DNA of 64,000 nucleotides from Gemmatimonadota bacterium (GCA_016713435.1 JADJPD010000018.1:1-64000), one strand, 5' to 3'; counted from the stretch's first letter, positions 1-9,217 are shown. Notes: a model not told the origin generated them from the letters alone. Translations and numbers: made by a program.

Positions 1-1591
1 CGTCCACGAAGTCGTTGAAGGTGTTCTGCTTCTTCATCATCTTGCCGTCGTCGTACCAGCGGCGGCCCATCTCCTGGCCGCCCCGCACGTGGGCAATCGC
101 GTAGCTGAAGCCCCGGTCCACCAGGCTCAGCACGTTGGCGTTGAAGGTGGGCTCGGTGGTGGCGCCGTACGACCCGTAGGCGTACAGCAGGAGCGGCCGG
201 CTGCCGTCGAGCGGCGTCCCCTTCCGCAGCAGTACCGAGACCGGGACCGCCACGCCGTCCCGCGCCGGCGCCATGAAGCGTGCCACCTCGTAGCGCCCCG
301 GGTCGAAGCCGCTCGGGATCTCCTGCTGCTTGCGGAGCGTCCGCGCCCGCGTCCGCACGTCGTAGTCGTACACCGAGTTCGGCGTCACCAGCGATGAATA
401 GGAGAAGCGGTAGAGGTCGGTGTCGAACTCCGCGTTGGTGGAGCCGTAGACGCCGTACGCCGCCTCGGGGAAGGTGATGAAGTGGGAGCGGGTCCCCGCC
501 GGGTTGCTGATCCGGATGCGGCGGAGCCCGGCCGCCCGCTCGGTGACCACCACGTGCCCCTTGAAGGCGTCCAGGCCCTCGATGAACACCGAGTCACTGG
601 CCGCCTGCCACTCGGTCCATCGCGCCGGCCTGGTGTCGTCCTCGGGGATCCGGACCACGCGGAAGTTGGTGGCCTTGTCGTTGGTGAGGAGCAGGAAGAA
701 GCCGTCGGCATGGTCGGCCGAGTACTCGACGCCGGGGCGGCGCGGCACCAGCACCCGCGGCTCGGCGGTGGGCCGGTCGGTGGGCAGGTAGCGCCACTCG
801 GACGAGGTGAAGCCGTCGGCCGTGATGAAGACGTACTTCCCGCTCCGGGAGCGGAACACCCCGGCGTTGTTGAGCACGTTGTCTTCCTGGAACACCCGCA
901 CGTCGGCCGAGCGCGGCGTGCCGATCACGTGCCGCCAGACGGCGTTCCCCCGCTTGGCCGAGTCGGCCGTCATGTAGAAGAAGGTGCGGTTGTCGTTGGC
1001 CCACGCGGTGCCGTTCCAGACGCCCGGCAGGGAGTCCACCCGCCGCCCCGTCGCGAGGTCCGTCACGTACAGCGTGTACTCCCGGAAGGCGGTCGTGTCC
1101 TCGAGGGTGAGCAGCAGCCGGCTGTCCGGGCTCACGTCGAAGCCTCCCAGCCCGTGGTACGTCTTCCCCTCGGCCCGCACGTTCTGGTCGAAGATGACCT
1201 CCTCCGGCGCGTCCAGGCTGCCCCGCTTCCGGCAGAAGAGCGGGTACGACTTCCCCTCGATGGTCCGGGTGTAATACCAGTAGCCGTTCTCGAGGTAGGG
1301 CACCGCCTGGTCCGTCTGCTTGAGCCGGCCGAGCATCTCGGCGTAGAGCTGCTCCTGCAGCGCCTCCGTGTGCCGCAGCGCCGCCGTGGTGTAGGCATTC
1401 TCGGCGTTGAGGTAGGCCAGGACCTCGGGGTTGGACTTCTCGCGGAGCCAGTGGTAGTTGTCCACCCGGATGTCGCCGTGGAGCGTGTCCACGTGGGGGA
1501 TGATCCGGGCCACCGGAGGCGCCTGGGCAGCCAGGGCAGCGGACAGGACGAGCGAAAGCGTGGCCGCTGCCGCGGCAAGCCGACCGGTCAT
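1..1591 (-). CDS. Oligopeptidase B-like S9 serine peptidase (3' part outside window)
   Basis: Prolyl-oligopeptidase-family (S9A) peptidase, most like protease II/oligopeptidase B, which in its family cleaves short peptides after basic residues. About 530 codons are visible. A signal-peptide-like start (MTGRLAAAAATLSLV, ending near ALAAQA) points to export. The beta-propeller half follows, and close to the edge come RGGQEMGRRWYDDG and KQNTFNDF, which in oligopeptidase B lie just ahead of the catalytic GGSAGG serine. The catalytic triad is therefore outside the window and activity cannot be judged. The start at 1591 is supported by a GAGGAGGGG ribosome-binding site a few bases upstream. Confidence 0.9.
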   Translation of the reverse strand, partial: MTGRLAAAAATLSLVLSAALAAQAPPVARIIPHVDTLHGDIRVDNYHWLREKSNPEVLAYLNAENAYTTAALRHTEALQEQLYAEMLGRLKQTDQAVPYLENGYWYYTRTIEGKSYPLFCRKRGSLDAPEEVIFDQNVRAEGKTYHGLGGFDVSPDSRLLLTLEDTTAFREYTLYVTDLATGRRVDSLPGVWNGTAWANDNRTFFYMTADSAKRGNAVWRHVIGTPRSADVRVFQEDNVLNNAGVFRSRSGKYVFITADGFTSSEWRYLPTDRPTAEPRVLVPRRPGVEYSADHADGFFLLLTNDKATNFRVVRIPEDDTRPARWTEWQAASDSVFIEGLDAFKGHVVVTERAAGLRRIRISNPAGTRSHFITFPEAAYGVYGSTNAEFDTDLYRFSYSSLVTPNSVYDYDVRTRARTLRKQQEIPSGFDPGRYEVARFMAPARDGVAVPVSVLLRKGTPLDGSRPLLLYAYGSYGATTEPTFNANVLSLVDRGFSYAIAHVRGGQEMGRRWYDDGKMMKKQNTFNDFVD

Positions 1592-1817
1592 GATCCCCTC
1601 CTCAAGAAGGCGGCGCCGCCGGCGGGGCAGCGAGCGCCACAAGGTATGCGGACGTCTCCCAAGCTACGGGCGGCCCGGCGTGGCCGCCACGCCGAAGCTG
1701 CGCGCCGGCCTGCCGGGAATGGCGGGACGCCCTGCAGGGCGCCGGGTTCCCGGCCATTACCGCCCATCGATCCACGGCTCACTCCCGAACCCATCCCGCC
1801 GCGGGCTGCACTGCGGG

Positions 1818-2225
1818 TCAGGTCGAGTCCCGGATCCCCCACCCCCGCGCCGCCCATGCCTGCGCCAGCAGCAGCGCGATCAGCGCCACGCTGAACTCCA
1901 TGCCGTTCCGGCCGCCACCCACCACGAACCACCCCGCCGGCGCGTGCACCATCACGATGCCGGCCGTCAGCTCGGCCGCGAACCACAGGGTGAGTGGCCG
2001 CACCAGGTAGCCAAGCGCCAGGGCGATGGTGCCGGCGATCTCCACCACCGTGATGATCCAGGCCACGGCCAGCCCCGCCGGCACGTGGCTCCCCGCCAGG
2101 AACTCCCCGAACCCCGCCACGCCGCCGGTGGCGGCGCGAAAGGTCCCGTGGATGAAGAGCAACGTGGCAACCGCCACGCGCAGGAAGGTCATGGCCTGGG
2201 TGAGCCGACGGGGGTCCGCGTGCAC
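1818..2225 (-). CDS. DoxX-family membrane protein
   Basis: Small integral membrane protein (135 aa, possibly starting 11 codons later at MTFLRVAV) with the DoxX layout of four hydrophobic segments: TFLRVAVATLLFIHG, WIITVVEIAGTIALALGY, WFAAELTAGIVMVH and ALIALLLAQAW. The early IHG and the glycine-rich loop GGVAGFGEFL are typical. DoxX proteins are linked to thiol or redox homeostasis in some bacteria, but the substrate here is unknown. It stands alone between two unrelated minus-strand genes. Confidence 0.8.
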   Translation of the reverse strand: MHADPRRLTQAMTFLRVAVATLLFIHGTFRAATGGVAGFGEFLAGSHVPAGLAVAWIITVVEIAGTIALALGYLVRPLTLWFAAELTAGIVMVHAPAGWFVVGGGRNGMEFSVALIALLLAQAWAARGWGIRDST

Positions 2226-2383
2226 GAGGGAACTCCGGGTGGGGGATGCAGCGCTGACGGATCGCGGCGGGCGGCGGTTCCACCCTGGGGCCGGCGGGTG
2301 CCGGGAGGTTTCGATCTGCGCCCAAGCCGGGACGGGCCGGAGCCGAGGGAGTGCCTACGGATGGCCGGCCCGGTGGGGCGTCG

Positions 2384-2833
2384 TCAGGCCCCGGCCGAGC
2401 CGCGCGTGACGACGTACCGCCCCGTGAAGGTCGCCACGGTGCCGGCCTTCGTGAGGAGCCCCACCGTGAGCCGGAGCCGCGCCCGTCCCCGGCGCGCCAG
2501 GGTCCGGGTGAAGCGCTCGATCTCCTCGGCCGGTGGCGCCGCGCACGTGGCCCGGAACGCCGACTCGGCGGGACGATGGTAGGTGATGGCGCTGTCCTGC
2601 AGCACCACCTGCGGCTCGGGCTCGAGCCCGCGCACGGCGAGGGTGAGCCACGCCCACCCGGCCAGCGTGGCCACGGCGTTGAGGCTCCCGGCGAAGGCGG
2701 TGCCGGCGCGATTCCGGTTCGGGGCGAGGGGCGCGTCGAGGATCACCCGCCGCGCGGAGGCCTCGCGGACCCGCACGCCGAGGTGGCGGGAAACCGGGAA
2801 GTGGGTGGCGAGGAGGGCGGCGAGCGGGGGCAT
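2384..2833 (-). CDS. YiiD C-terminal-type hotdog thioesterase
   Basis: 149-residue protein resembling the stand-alone YiiD_C thioesterase domain (hotdog fold). Visible family features are the N-terminal PVSRHLGVRV, the central APNRNRAGTAFAGSL active-site helix region and a C-terminal beta strand TVATFTGRYVV. It presumably hydrolyses an acyl-CoA or acyl thioester in the cytoplasm; the substrate is not deducible. The length fits a complete single-domain enzyme. It lies 20 bp downstream of the cupredoxin-like gene on the same strand, so the two may be co-transcribed. Confidence 0.75.
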   Translation of the reverse strand: MPPLAALLATHFPVSRHLGVRVREASARRVILDAPLAPNRNRAGTAFAGSLNAVATLAGWAWLTLAVRGLEPEPQVVLQDSAITYHRPAESAFRATCAAPPAEEIERFTRTLARRGRARLRLTVGLLTKAGTVATFTGRYVVTRGSAGA

Positions 2834-2853
2834 GGCAGCCGGGGCGCCCTGCC

Positions 2854-3321
2854 CTATTGCACCGTGAAGCTCGCCTGCATCCCCATGACCATGTGGGGTG
2901 GCAGCGAGTCGGCGTCGCGGAAGTTGCAGATCATCATGTAGGTCCGGCCGGGGGCCAGGTCGGCGGTGAGGGAGCCGAGGGCCGGGGTGCCGGGGTCGGC
3001 GATGAGGATGCCGACGATGCCGTCGGCCAGGTCACCGGGGTCGTGGCCGGCGGCGGCGTAGGCCAGGAGCGAGTCGGCGGTGACACCGGCCTTGAGCTGG
3101 CCCAGCGCCATCTCGTGCGGCACCTTGCCCCGATTCTCGAAGCGGAAGCGCGTGAGGCCGGCGGGCAGCTGGGCGGGGACCTCGAAGGCGTAGTCGGTTC
3201 CCGCCACCGTCACCTCCGGACTCGGTGGCGCCGGCGCCTGGCAGCCGTAGACCAGGGAGAAGATCAGCGGCACACCGCAGGGGAACGGCGAGCGCGAGAC
3301 CCCAATCGGCTCGAGGGGCAT
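2854..3321 (-). CDS. Exported cupredoxin-like protein
   Basis: 155-residue predicted exported protein with a cupredoxin-like beta-sandwich. A hydrophobic start ends in SLVYGC, an imperfect lipobox, so it may be a lipoprotein. Candidate type-1 copper ligands are present in the usual order: H69 (KVPHEMA), C132 (MMICNF), H143 (LPPHM) and M146 or M148. The Cys-His spacing of ten residues is longer than in classical plastocyanin or azurin. Electron transfer or copper handling in the periplasm is an inference from the fold. The true start may be downstream of the annotated methionine. Confidence 0.65.
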   Translation of the reverse strand: MPLEPIGVSRSPFPCGVPLIFSLVYGCQAPAPPSPEVTVAGTDYAFEVPAQLPAGLTRFRFENRGKVPHEMALGQLKAGVTADSLLAYAAAGHDPGDLADGIVGILIADPGTPALGSLTADLAPGRTYMMICNFRDADSLPPHMVMGMQASFTVQ

Positions 3322-3503
3322 GAGGGCTCCAGAAGAGGCAGACGACGATCAGACTCCAAGCTGGTGCGCCGGACTCCCCAAGCTGCCGCCCGGCTCGCCC
3401 GCGGGCAAGTGCGCCCCGGGGGCGGGGAGGCTCGCCGGCGCGGCGCGATGGACTGCAGAGGGGGCGTGCCGAGCGTGCGCGGGGGTGCGTGGCTACGTGA
3501 TCG

Positions 3504-3634
3504 GGGGGTGGTGGACCGGGCCGTGGAGCGGGCCGGATCGACCGCGTGTCGGCGGACCCGGGTTGCGATGCATACACTGCATAAAATGAGCGGAGCCGGA
3601 CCCGAAGATTTCTGGGGTTCGCGGACCGGGCTCA
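3504..3634. repeat. Dispersed repeat, copy A
   Basis: About 130 bp that align with 27478-27600 at roughly three-quarters identity by eye. Best conserved are GTGGACC, CGCGTGTC, a GATGCAT-NCACTGCAT block (TGCAT twice, nine bases apart) and CCGGACCCGARGAT. Neither copy lies in a recognised gene. Function unknown. Confidence 0.6.
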
Positions 3635-3764
3635 CTTACAAAAATTCGTCTCCGACGAACATCCGGATCGCGGGGAGGCCGACCTGTGATTTCATGGAAG
3701 CTGTCAAGAGGGGCGTGAGGCATTCGTGGCGCGTGGACGTGCCGGCCCGCGAGCAGCCAGGATC

Positions 3765-3804
3765 CCACACCGCCGGCTGCGCCGTGAACACCGAGCCGAG
3801 CTCC
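3765..3804. repeat. 40-bp direct repeat copy A (remnant of HAF lipoprotein 3' end)
   Basis: Matches 6520-6559 at 39 of 40 positions in the same orientation. On the minus strand it encodes LELGSVFTAQPAVWDPGC, nearly the C-terminus of the lipoprotein at 6505-7548. The two copies bracket the ADOP permease gene. Confidence 0.85.
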
Positions 3805-4021
3805 AAGACAGCCCCCACGCGCGATCCCACCCCCGTCCGCTTCCGGGACTCCCCTTCCCACTTCCGGATGCCTCTCCCCCCACCCTGCCCCGCTAACCGC
3901 AAGCCCCGCAACAGGATCCCTCCGCCCGCGCCGGGCACACCACTTGCCCTCCTCGACACCACAGCCCCGCACCCCGCCGTTCCACCGGCGGCGCACGCTC
4001 CCCCAGTGCCCCGGAGCCCCC

Positions 4022-6454
4022 ATGGAATCCCTCCTCCAGGACCTCCGCTACGCCCTCCGCGCCCTGCGGCGCCAGCGTGGCCTCACCCTCATCGGGATCC
4101 TCTCCCTGGGCCTGGGCATCGGCGCCACCTCCACCGTCTTCACCTGGCTCCAGGGCTTCGTCATCAACCCGCTCCCCGTGGTCCCCGCGGTGGACCGCCT
4201 GGTCATCGCCGACACCCGCGCGCCGGACGGCGAGCCCTGGTCCGTCTCCTGGCCCGACTTCAAGGACTGGCGCGCGCTCGGCGCCACCATGGACCTCGCG
4301 GCCTGGGACATGACCCAGGTAGGGCTCCGTGAGGGAAGCGGCACCACCGAACGCGCCTGGGGCACCCTCGTCGCCGGCAACTACTTCGACGCCCTCGGCG
4401 TCGAGGGCGCCCAAGGCCGCCTGCTCACCATGGCGGACGAGGAGGCCGCGGCCCCCGTCGCCGTCCTCGGCCACAGCTTCTGGCGACGCCGCTTCGCGGG
4501 CGACTCGGCCGTGCTCGGCCGCACCGTGCTGCTCAACGGCGCCCCCTTCACCATCGTCGGCATCGCCCCCGCCAGGTTCACGGGCACTTCCATCGGCCTC
4601 GACTTCCAGTTCTACCTCCCCATCACCGCCTGGCCGCTCCTCAACCGGGACGCGGCCACCACGCTCACCAGCCGGACCGAGCGGACCTTCGAGGTGGTGG
4701 GCCGCCTCCGGCCGGCGGTCACCACCGCGCAGGCGGCCGCCGAGCTGGACCGGCTGGCCCGGCAGGTGGGCGAGGCCGGCGGGCTGGCCGAGCCGCTCGG
4801 CGCCATCGTGAGGCCGTTCCACACGGTGGGGGCCACCGGCGCCATGCGGCCCGTCCTGCTCGCCCTGCTGGCGCTCGCCGCGCTGGTGCTCCTGATCGCC
4901 TGCGCCAACGTCGCCAGCCTGCTGCTGGCCCGCGCCATCGCGCGGCGCCGCGAGGTGGCCGTGCGCCTGGCCCTCGGCGCGGGCCGCACCCGGCTCATCC
5001 GCCAGCTCCTCACCGAGAGCGTGGTGCTGGCCGGACTGGCCGGCCTCCTGGGCCTCTACCTGAGCTACTGGGGGCGCGACGCGTTCATGGCCCTGCTGCC
5101 CACGGTGCCGTTCCCCGTGGGGCTCGAGTTCCCGGTGGACGGGAGCGTGATCCTCTTCGCGTCGCTCGTCACAACGGCGGCCGCCGTGATCTTCGGCCTC
5201 GTCCCGGCGCTCCAGGCCACGCGGCCCGCGCTGGTGCCGGCGTTGAAAGACGAGATCGGCCAGGGCACCGGCCGGCGGGCGCGGCTCCAGTCGGCGCTGG
5301 TGGTGGCCCAGGTGGCGCTCTCGCTGGTGACCCTGGTGGCGGCCGGCCTCTTCCTCCGGAGCCTCGACGGCTACCGCTCCATGGACACCGGCATGCACGG
5401 CACCGACCGGGTGCTGCTGGTGAGCACCGACCTCCGCCTGACAGGGATGGTGGGGGACAGCCTGCAGGTGAGCCTGGTCGAGCGCCTCCTCGAGCGGGTG
5501 CGCGCCCTCCCCGGCGTCGAGGCCGCCGCCGTGGCGCGTGCCGTGGTGCTCGGCCCCGGCCCCCTCAGCACCTCGGCCATGACCGTGGACGGCTACACCC
5601 CCGCGCCCAACGAGAGCATGCAGGTGAGCCAGAACGTCGTCTCCGGCGACTACTTCCGCACCACGGGCATCGCGGTGCGCGATGGCCGGGACTTCGGGCC
5701 CGCCGACCTGGCCGGCGCCGCGCCCGTCGCCATCGTCAACGAGGCCTTCGTTAACCGCTACCTGGCCGGCCGCGTCGCGCTCGGCGCCCGCATCGACATC
5801 TCCGGCACCGGCCCGGTGACCATCGTCGGCGTCGTGGCCACGAGCAAGTACGACGACTACACGGAAAGCCCCAAGCCGGTGGTGTTCCGGCCGTACGCGC
5901 CGGGGTCCGCACCGCCGGGCTTCTCGGTGCACGTCCGGACGGTCGGGGACCCGCTGGCGCTCACCTCCGCCGTGCGCGGGGCGTTCAGCGAGGCGGGGGC
6001 CGCGCTGCCGTTCCTCGACCCGCGGGTCATGGCCGAGTACAACACCCTGCCCTACTTCCCGCAGCGGGTCGGCGCCATCATGCTCGCCGCCATCGGGGGC
6101 CTCGCGCTGCTGCTCGCGGCCATCGGGATCTACGGCGTCATGGCCTACACGGTGAGCCGCCGCACGCGCGAGATCGGGGTCCGCATCGCCCTCGGGGCGG
6201 CCCCCGGGGACGTCGTCGGCCTCATCCTCGGGCGCGCCGCCAGCCTGATCGGGCTCGGGCTCCTGCTCGGCGGCACGGCGGCGCTCGGCGTGGGCCAGCT
6301 CCTCCAGAGCCAGCTCTACGGCGTGAGCCCCCGGGATCCGGTGACCTTCGGCGGGATCTTCCTGCTGCTCTCGCTGGTAGGACTCGGCGCCACCTGGTGG
6401 CCGGCCCGGCGGGCGGCCCGGGTGGATCCGGTGGTGGCGCTGCGGCAGAGTTAG
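4022..6454 (+). CDS. ADOP-type duplicated FtsX/MacB permease
   Basis: 810-residue inner-membrane permease of the acidobacterial duplicated orphan permease type. An N-terminal helix (LTLIGILSLGLGIGATSTVFTW) is followed by a MacB-like periplasmic domain (about 45-240), an FtsX domain (LLIACANVASLLLARAIARRRE, about 275-400), then a second periplasmic domain and a second FtsX module ending in WWPARRAARVDPVVALRQS. Such proteins have no ATPase of their own and are thought to form the membrane part of MacB-like export or mechanotransmission systems. No ABC ATPase or PadR gene is adjacent. The start ATG at 4022 gives the standard MESLLQDLRYALR opening. Direct repeats flank the gene. Confidence 0.9.
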   Translation: MESLLQDLRYALRALRRQRGLTLIGILSLGLGIGATSTVFTWLQGFVINPLPVVPAVDRLVIADTRAPDGEPWSVSWPDFKDWRALGATMDLAAWDMTQVGLREGSGTTERAWGTLVAGNYFDALGVEGAQGRLLTMADEEAAAPVAVLGHSFWRRRFAGDSAVLGRTVLLNGAPFTIVGIAPARFTGTSIGLDFQFYLPITAWPLLNRDAATTLTSRTERTFEVVGRLRPAVTTAQAAAELDRLARQVGEAGGLAEPLGAIVRPFHTVGATGAMRPVLLALLALAALVLLIACANVASLLLARAIARRREVAVRLALGAGRTRLIRQLLTESVVLAGLAGLLGLYLSYWGRDAFMALLPTVPFPVGLEFPVDGSVILFASLVTTAAAVIFGLVPALQATRPALVPALKDEIGQGTGRRARLQSALVVAQVALSLVTLVAAGLFLRSLDGYRSMDTGMHGTDRVLLVSTDLRLTGMVGDSLQVSLVERLLERVRALPGVEAAAVARAVVLGPGPLSTSAMTVDGYTPAPNESMQVSQNVVSGDYFRTTGIAVRDGRDFGPADLAGAAPVAIVNEAFVNRYLAGRVALGARIDISGTGPVTIVGVVATSKYDDYTESPKPVVFRPYAPGSAPPGFSVHVRTVGDPLALTSAVRGAFSEAGAALPFLDPRVMAEYNTLPYFPQRVGAIMLAAIGGLALLLAAIGIYGVMAYTVSRRTREIGVRIALGAAPGDVVGLILGRAASLIGLGLLLGGTAALGVGQLLQSQLYGVSPRDPVTFGGIFLLLSLVGLGATWWPARRAARVDPVVALRQS

Positions 6455-6504
6455 GCGCGAGGAGGGGCCGGGCGCTCCGGCCTGCGCGGCTGGGCCGCCG
6501 CACC

Positions 6505-7548
6505 CTAGCACCCCGGATTCCACACCGCCGGCTGCGCCGTGAACACCGAGCCGAGTTCCCACACGGTGCCCACCACCAGCCCGCAGTCCGTGACCCCTGA
6601 CCCGAACGACGCCCGCCACATGCTGCCCGACGGGAACGGCAGCCAGGTGATCCGCCCGCTCCTGTCGGCGATGAAGCCGATGGTGGTCTGCGGCCAGGTC
6701 GTGGCGGCGCCCCAGTCCGTGCCCACCGCCAGCGCGCCGCCCGGGCTCACCGCCTCGGCCTGGGACGCCCCGGCCGTCGCGTACCACCCCGCGTGATCCG
6801 GCTTGCCAAAGGAGGCCCGCCCCGTCGTGACGCCCACCACGCCGAGCCAGCCATCGAGGTCCAGCCCGTCAATGCCGCCGCCGACCACCTGCACCGTCCA
6901 CCCCGTCGCGCCCCGGCGCCAGAGCACCGTGTACACGATGCCCTTCAGGTCCTCGGCCGTGCCCAGGATGACTTCCTCGTTGTTGATGGCGCGGGCGGTG
7001 GTCCTCCGGCCGCCGGGGAGGGTGGGCAGGAGGACCAGGCTGCCGGCGGGCGCGTCCCAGGCGAAGGCGCGGTCCCGGCCCCGGCGCAGCACGGTGCCGA
7101 CGACCATGCCCCGGTCGTTCACGTCCACGGCCTCTCCGCTGTCGGGGAGCACCACGGGGGTCGCGCCGAAGGAGGTCCAGACGGCGGGCGAGAGGTCCAC
7201 CCACGCGCAGCAGTTCGGGGAGACCCCGCCGACGATGATCCCGCTGTTATTGACGGCCAGCGCCCTGGCGATGCGGCCCGGCCCGCTGGCCATGAAGTGC
7301 ATCGGCCCCCCCTGGGGCAGCGCGATGGCGCCGCCGTTGCCCATGCCGACGGCGAGGTTGGCACGGTTGACGTCCGCGAACCAGCCGTCCACGGGGTACA
7401 CGGCGACGGTGAAGCTGCCGGGCAGCGGGACCCGGGCCGCCGCGGGGGGCGGGAGGTCCGGGGTCCCGGGCTCGACGGCGGAGTCGGGGGCACAGGCGGC
7501 GCAGAGGGCCAGGAGCGCGAGCAGGGTGGTGCTCGAGGGGTGGCGCAT
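6505..7548 (-). CDS. HAF-repeat lipoprotein
   Basis: 347-residue predicted lipoprotein: LLALLALCAAC is a good lipobox with Cys at about residue 19. The mature part has several HAF-type repeats with the pattern (V/I)Nxxx-x-(I/V)(V/L)G: VNNSGIIVGG, VNDRGMVVGT and INNEEVILGT, and ends with CGLVVGTVWELGSVFTAQP. These repeats probably form a beta-propeller-like surface domain; no catalytic site is visible. A 40-bp copy of the 3' end recurs at 3765-3804, beyond the ADOP gene, indicating a past duplication or insertion. Confidence 0.75.
   Translation of the reverse strand: MRHPSSTTLLALLALCAACAPDSAVEPGTPDLPPPAAARVPLPGSFTVAVYPVDGWFADVNRANLAVGMGNGGAIALPQGGPMHFMASGPGRIARALAVNNSGIIVGGVSPNCCAWVDLSPAVWTSFGATPVVLPDSGEAVDVNDRGMVVGTVLRRGRDRAFAWDAPAGSLVLLPTLPGGRRTTARAINNEEVILGTAEDLKGIVYTVLWRRGATGWTVQVVGGGIDGLDLDGWLGVVGVTTGRASFGKPDHAGWYATAGASQAEAVSPGGALAVGTDWGAATTWPQTTIGFIADRSGRITWLPFPSGSMWRASFGSGVTDCGLVVGTVWELGSVFTAQPAVWNPGC
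6520..6559. repeat. 40-bp direct repeat copy B
   Basis: Partner of 3765-3804, lying inside the C-terminal codons of the HAF lipoprotein gene. The pair is separated by about 2.7 kb containing the ADOP permease. Confidence 0.85.
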
Positions 7549-7662
7549 GGGTGGCTCGCGGTGGGGGGTCAGGAGAGGGACGCGGCAGGCGGGCCCGGGC
7601 TCTCAGACGGGCGCCTCGCGTCGGACTTTGGCCTCAGTCCCCTCCCCCGCCGTCCTCCCTGA

Positions 7663-8001
7663 GCACCTCCCCGCAGCATCCGCTCCGGATGCTCCAGGAA
7701 CGCCCGCGTGACCTGGAAGTGCTCCGTCTCCCGGTACGCCACCTCCCGCGACGGGGACAGGGCCTCCGGCTCGTCGAAGAGGTAGAAGCCGTTCCCGTGG
7801 AGCCGGTGGAGCACCAGCGCCAGGAACGACTCGCCGTGCGACTGCTCGTGGAGCGACCGCCCGCCGCCGGCGTCCGGGTCGTAGGCGTGCCGCGCCTCGG
7901 GGTTCTCGAGCACCGTGGCGAGGTTGTAAAAGCTCTCGGCGCGGAGGAAAAAGCTGTCAGTGGGGGCCGGGGGTGCGGGTGAGCGTCAGGTGCCTGAAGA
8001 G
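7663..8001 (-). pseudogene. Truncated copy of the ATPase gene at 14441-15202
   Basis: Reading the minus strand gives NPEARHAYDPDAGGGRSL, SHGESFLALVLHRLHGNG and FYLFDEPEAL, almost identical to the central and C-terminal part of the AAA/ABC-type ATPase 6.8 kb away, in the same orientation. The Walker A half is missing because homology stops near 8001. Inside, about 130 bp are deleted between two CCGCG microrepeats, removing the switch-histidine region (IVATHSPIL in the intact copy). Small indels also break the frame. It cannot encode an active ATPase. The copy lies at the edge of the integron cassette array, so the array and the genes at 12.7-14.4 kb lie between direct duplicates. Confidence 0.85.
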
Positions 8002-8049
8002 CCGCGCCAGGCCTCGCGTCGCGTGCCCCCCAGCTCACCGCCCTCACGT

Positions 8050-8694
8050 CCACGATCGTCGTGGTTACGGCAAACAGCGAGATCGTGGTCTCGGCAGGCC
8101 CCGGCAACGATCTGTTCGATGGCACGGGCGATCTTGCGGGCCCCTGCCGACGAGGGCTCGATCTCCTGGACGAAGTCGCTGTCCCCCGTGCAGACGCCCG
8201 GAGGTCAAGTACCCTCGACCTGGGCGCGGAGGCGCTTCGCGGACGATCTGGTCGTTGAGCAAGTTCCGCGGCACCTTGGCCAGTCGCGCGCCGTGACCGG
8301 GCCTGTCAGCGGGGGTCGTAGATGGTGCAGGGCAATCAGGCGGTCGACCCGTGGCTTCAGGTCCGCCAATACGCGCCGGTACTTCCCTGAAGTCAGCGGT
8401 GATACTGGCCAGCCGATCCAGGACCCTCTGCTGTGGAAGAGGCACGCTCTTCCAGGATGCCGATGTGCTCCGTGGCATCATTCCCGCCAATGCTGAGGAC
8501 GCCCACCGAGGTGCCAAGGCGAGATGGCCGACCTGAAACCGCAGGTCGGCCATGGTCGCACCGTCCCGGGCGAGAAGATCGACGATCCACGCCTGGCCCA
8601 GCGCCCGCTGGAGGCACTCCGTCGTGTCCGGCTCGGGCGCTGTATACGGGCTATTGTCGAGGATGGAATCGCCGAGGAGCGCTAGCCGCTGCAT
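8050..8694 (-). pseudogene. SGNH/GDSL hydrolase, broken by frameshifts (array cassette)
   Basis: The start at 8694 reads MQRLALLGDSILDN, the GDS block I of SGNH hydrolases. A frameshift moves the reading to VGVLSIGGNDATEHIG (block III GGND), and after further shifts the 3' end reads EIEPSSAGARKIARAIEQI, the usual C-terminal region. The pieces are in family order, so this was a roughly 210-residue esterase or acyl hydrolase. At least three indels break it, from either decay or sequencing error. The ATG lies 24 bases after the GCATAAC core of the neighbouring attC-like site, the spacing seen for the other cassettes. Confidence 0.65.
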
Positions 8695-8718
8695 CGAAAG
8701 GTCGGGAGAGGGTTAGCC

Positions 8719-8843
8719 GCATAACGCCCGCTCATGAGTAGCGCGGCGCGGCACGATGTGGAGAACTTACCCTGGCACGCCCGGCGTGCCAGCCGGTAGA
8801 GACTGGGCGGACGCGCCACGACTATTCCCTTTTTTTGTTAGGT
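8719..8843 (-). other. Candidate attC recombination site (imperfect)
   Basis: Ends are GCATAAC (8719-8725, reading GCGGGCGTTATGC on the minus strand, a common attC core) and GTTAGGT (8837-8843). The 125-bp length and its position 24 bases ahead of the SGNH start fit an attC. The two arms show little complementarity, so one half is probably degenerate. Confidence 0.5.
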
Positions 8844-9217
8844 TGCCGTTGGCATGGCCGGGTGCCGCGGCGCCCGCGGTTGCTCAGGCAGCGACGCCGA
8901 GGACGGTCAGTACCGGATGGTTCCGTCGGGCAGCCGCTGAAAGTGATAGAATGGCTTGACTCAAGCGGAGTCGGTAACGAGGACCAACAGTCCACGCTGA
9001 GATGGAGAGTTCCATCGTGATCCTCCTTGTGGCAGTCGACGACCCACTCGGCTGTACCGTGAGGAAGAGCGCGGGTGAGCGGCGCTTGGTGCTCAAGGGG
9101 GCGGCGCAGATCCTCAACCGGCCACCGCTCAACCTCCGCTCCGACCTGGTTGGTGAGCTGCCGGAGAAGCGCGTAGTTAGCGGTTCGCTGCAGAAACAGG
9201 CGCTGGAGGACTCTCAC
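8822..9217 (-). CDS. Hypothetical cassette protein
   Basis: 131-codon frame beginning with GTG. The N-terminal part (MRVLQRLFLQRTANYALL, VGAEVERWPVEDL) looks like a genuine helical protein; the C-terminal third turns Arg/Pro-rich, as after a frameshift. It has no recognisable domain. It occupies one cassette position between two attC sites on the array's coding strand, and its stop lies in the attC-like element at 8719-8843. Positional evidence is stronger than sequence evidence. Confidence 0.4.
   Translation of the reverse strand: MRVLQRLFLQRTANYALLRQLTNQVGAEVERWPVEDLRRPLEHQAPLTRALPHGTAEWVVDCHKEDHDGTLHLSVDCWSSLPTPLESSHSITFSGCPTEPSGTDRPRRRCLSNRGRRGTRPCQRQPNKKRE

Larger units (their letters stand above)
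3322..4021. other. Gene-free interval with repeat fragments
   Basis: No convincing coding region lies between the cupredoxin-like gene and the ADOP permease. Two repeats sit here: a roughly 130-bp dispersed element (second copy near 27.5 kb) and a 40-bp remnant matching the 3' end of the HAF lipoprotein gene at 6.5 kb. The open frames across it are low-complexity translations. Confidence 0.6.

Noticed and set aside
482..1894. 470-codon plus-strand frame over the oligopeptidase gene
   Set aside because: Low-complexity antisense frame; the minus strand encodes a well-conserved S9 peptidase.
3893..6787. Very long minus-strand open frame (about 960 codons) opposite the ADOP permease
   Set aside because: It is rich in His, Gly and Glu with no domain, and mirrors the codon bias of the clear FtsX permease on the other strand.
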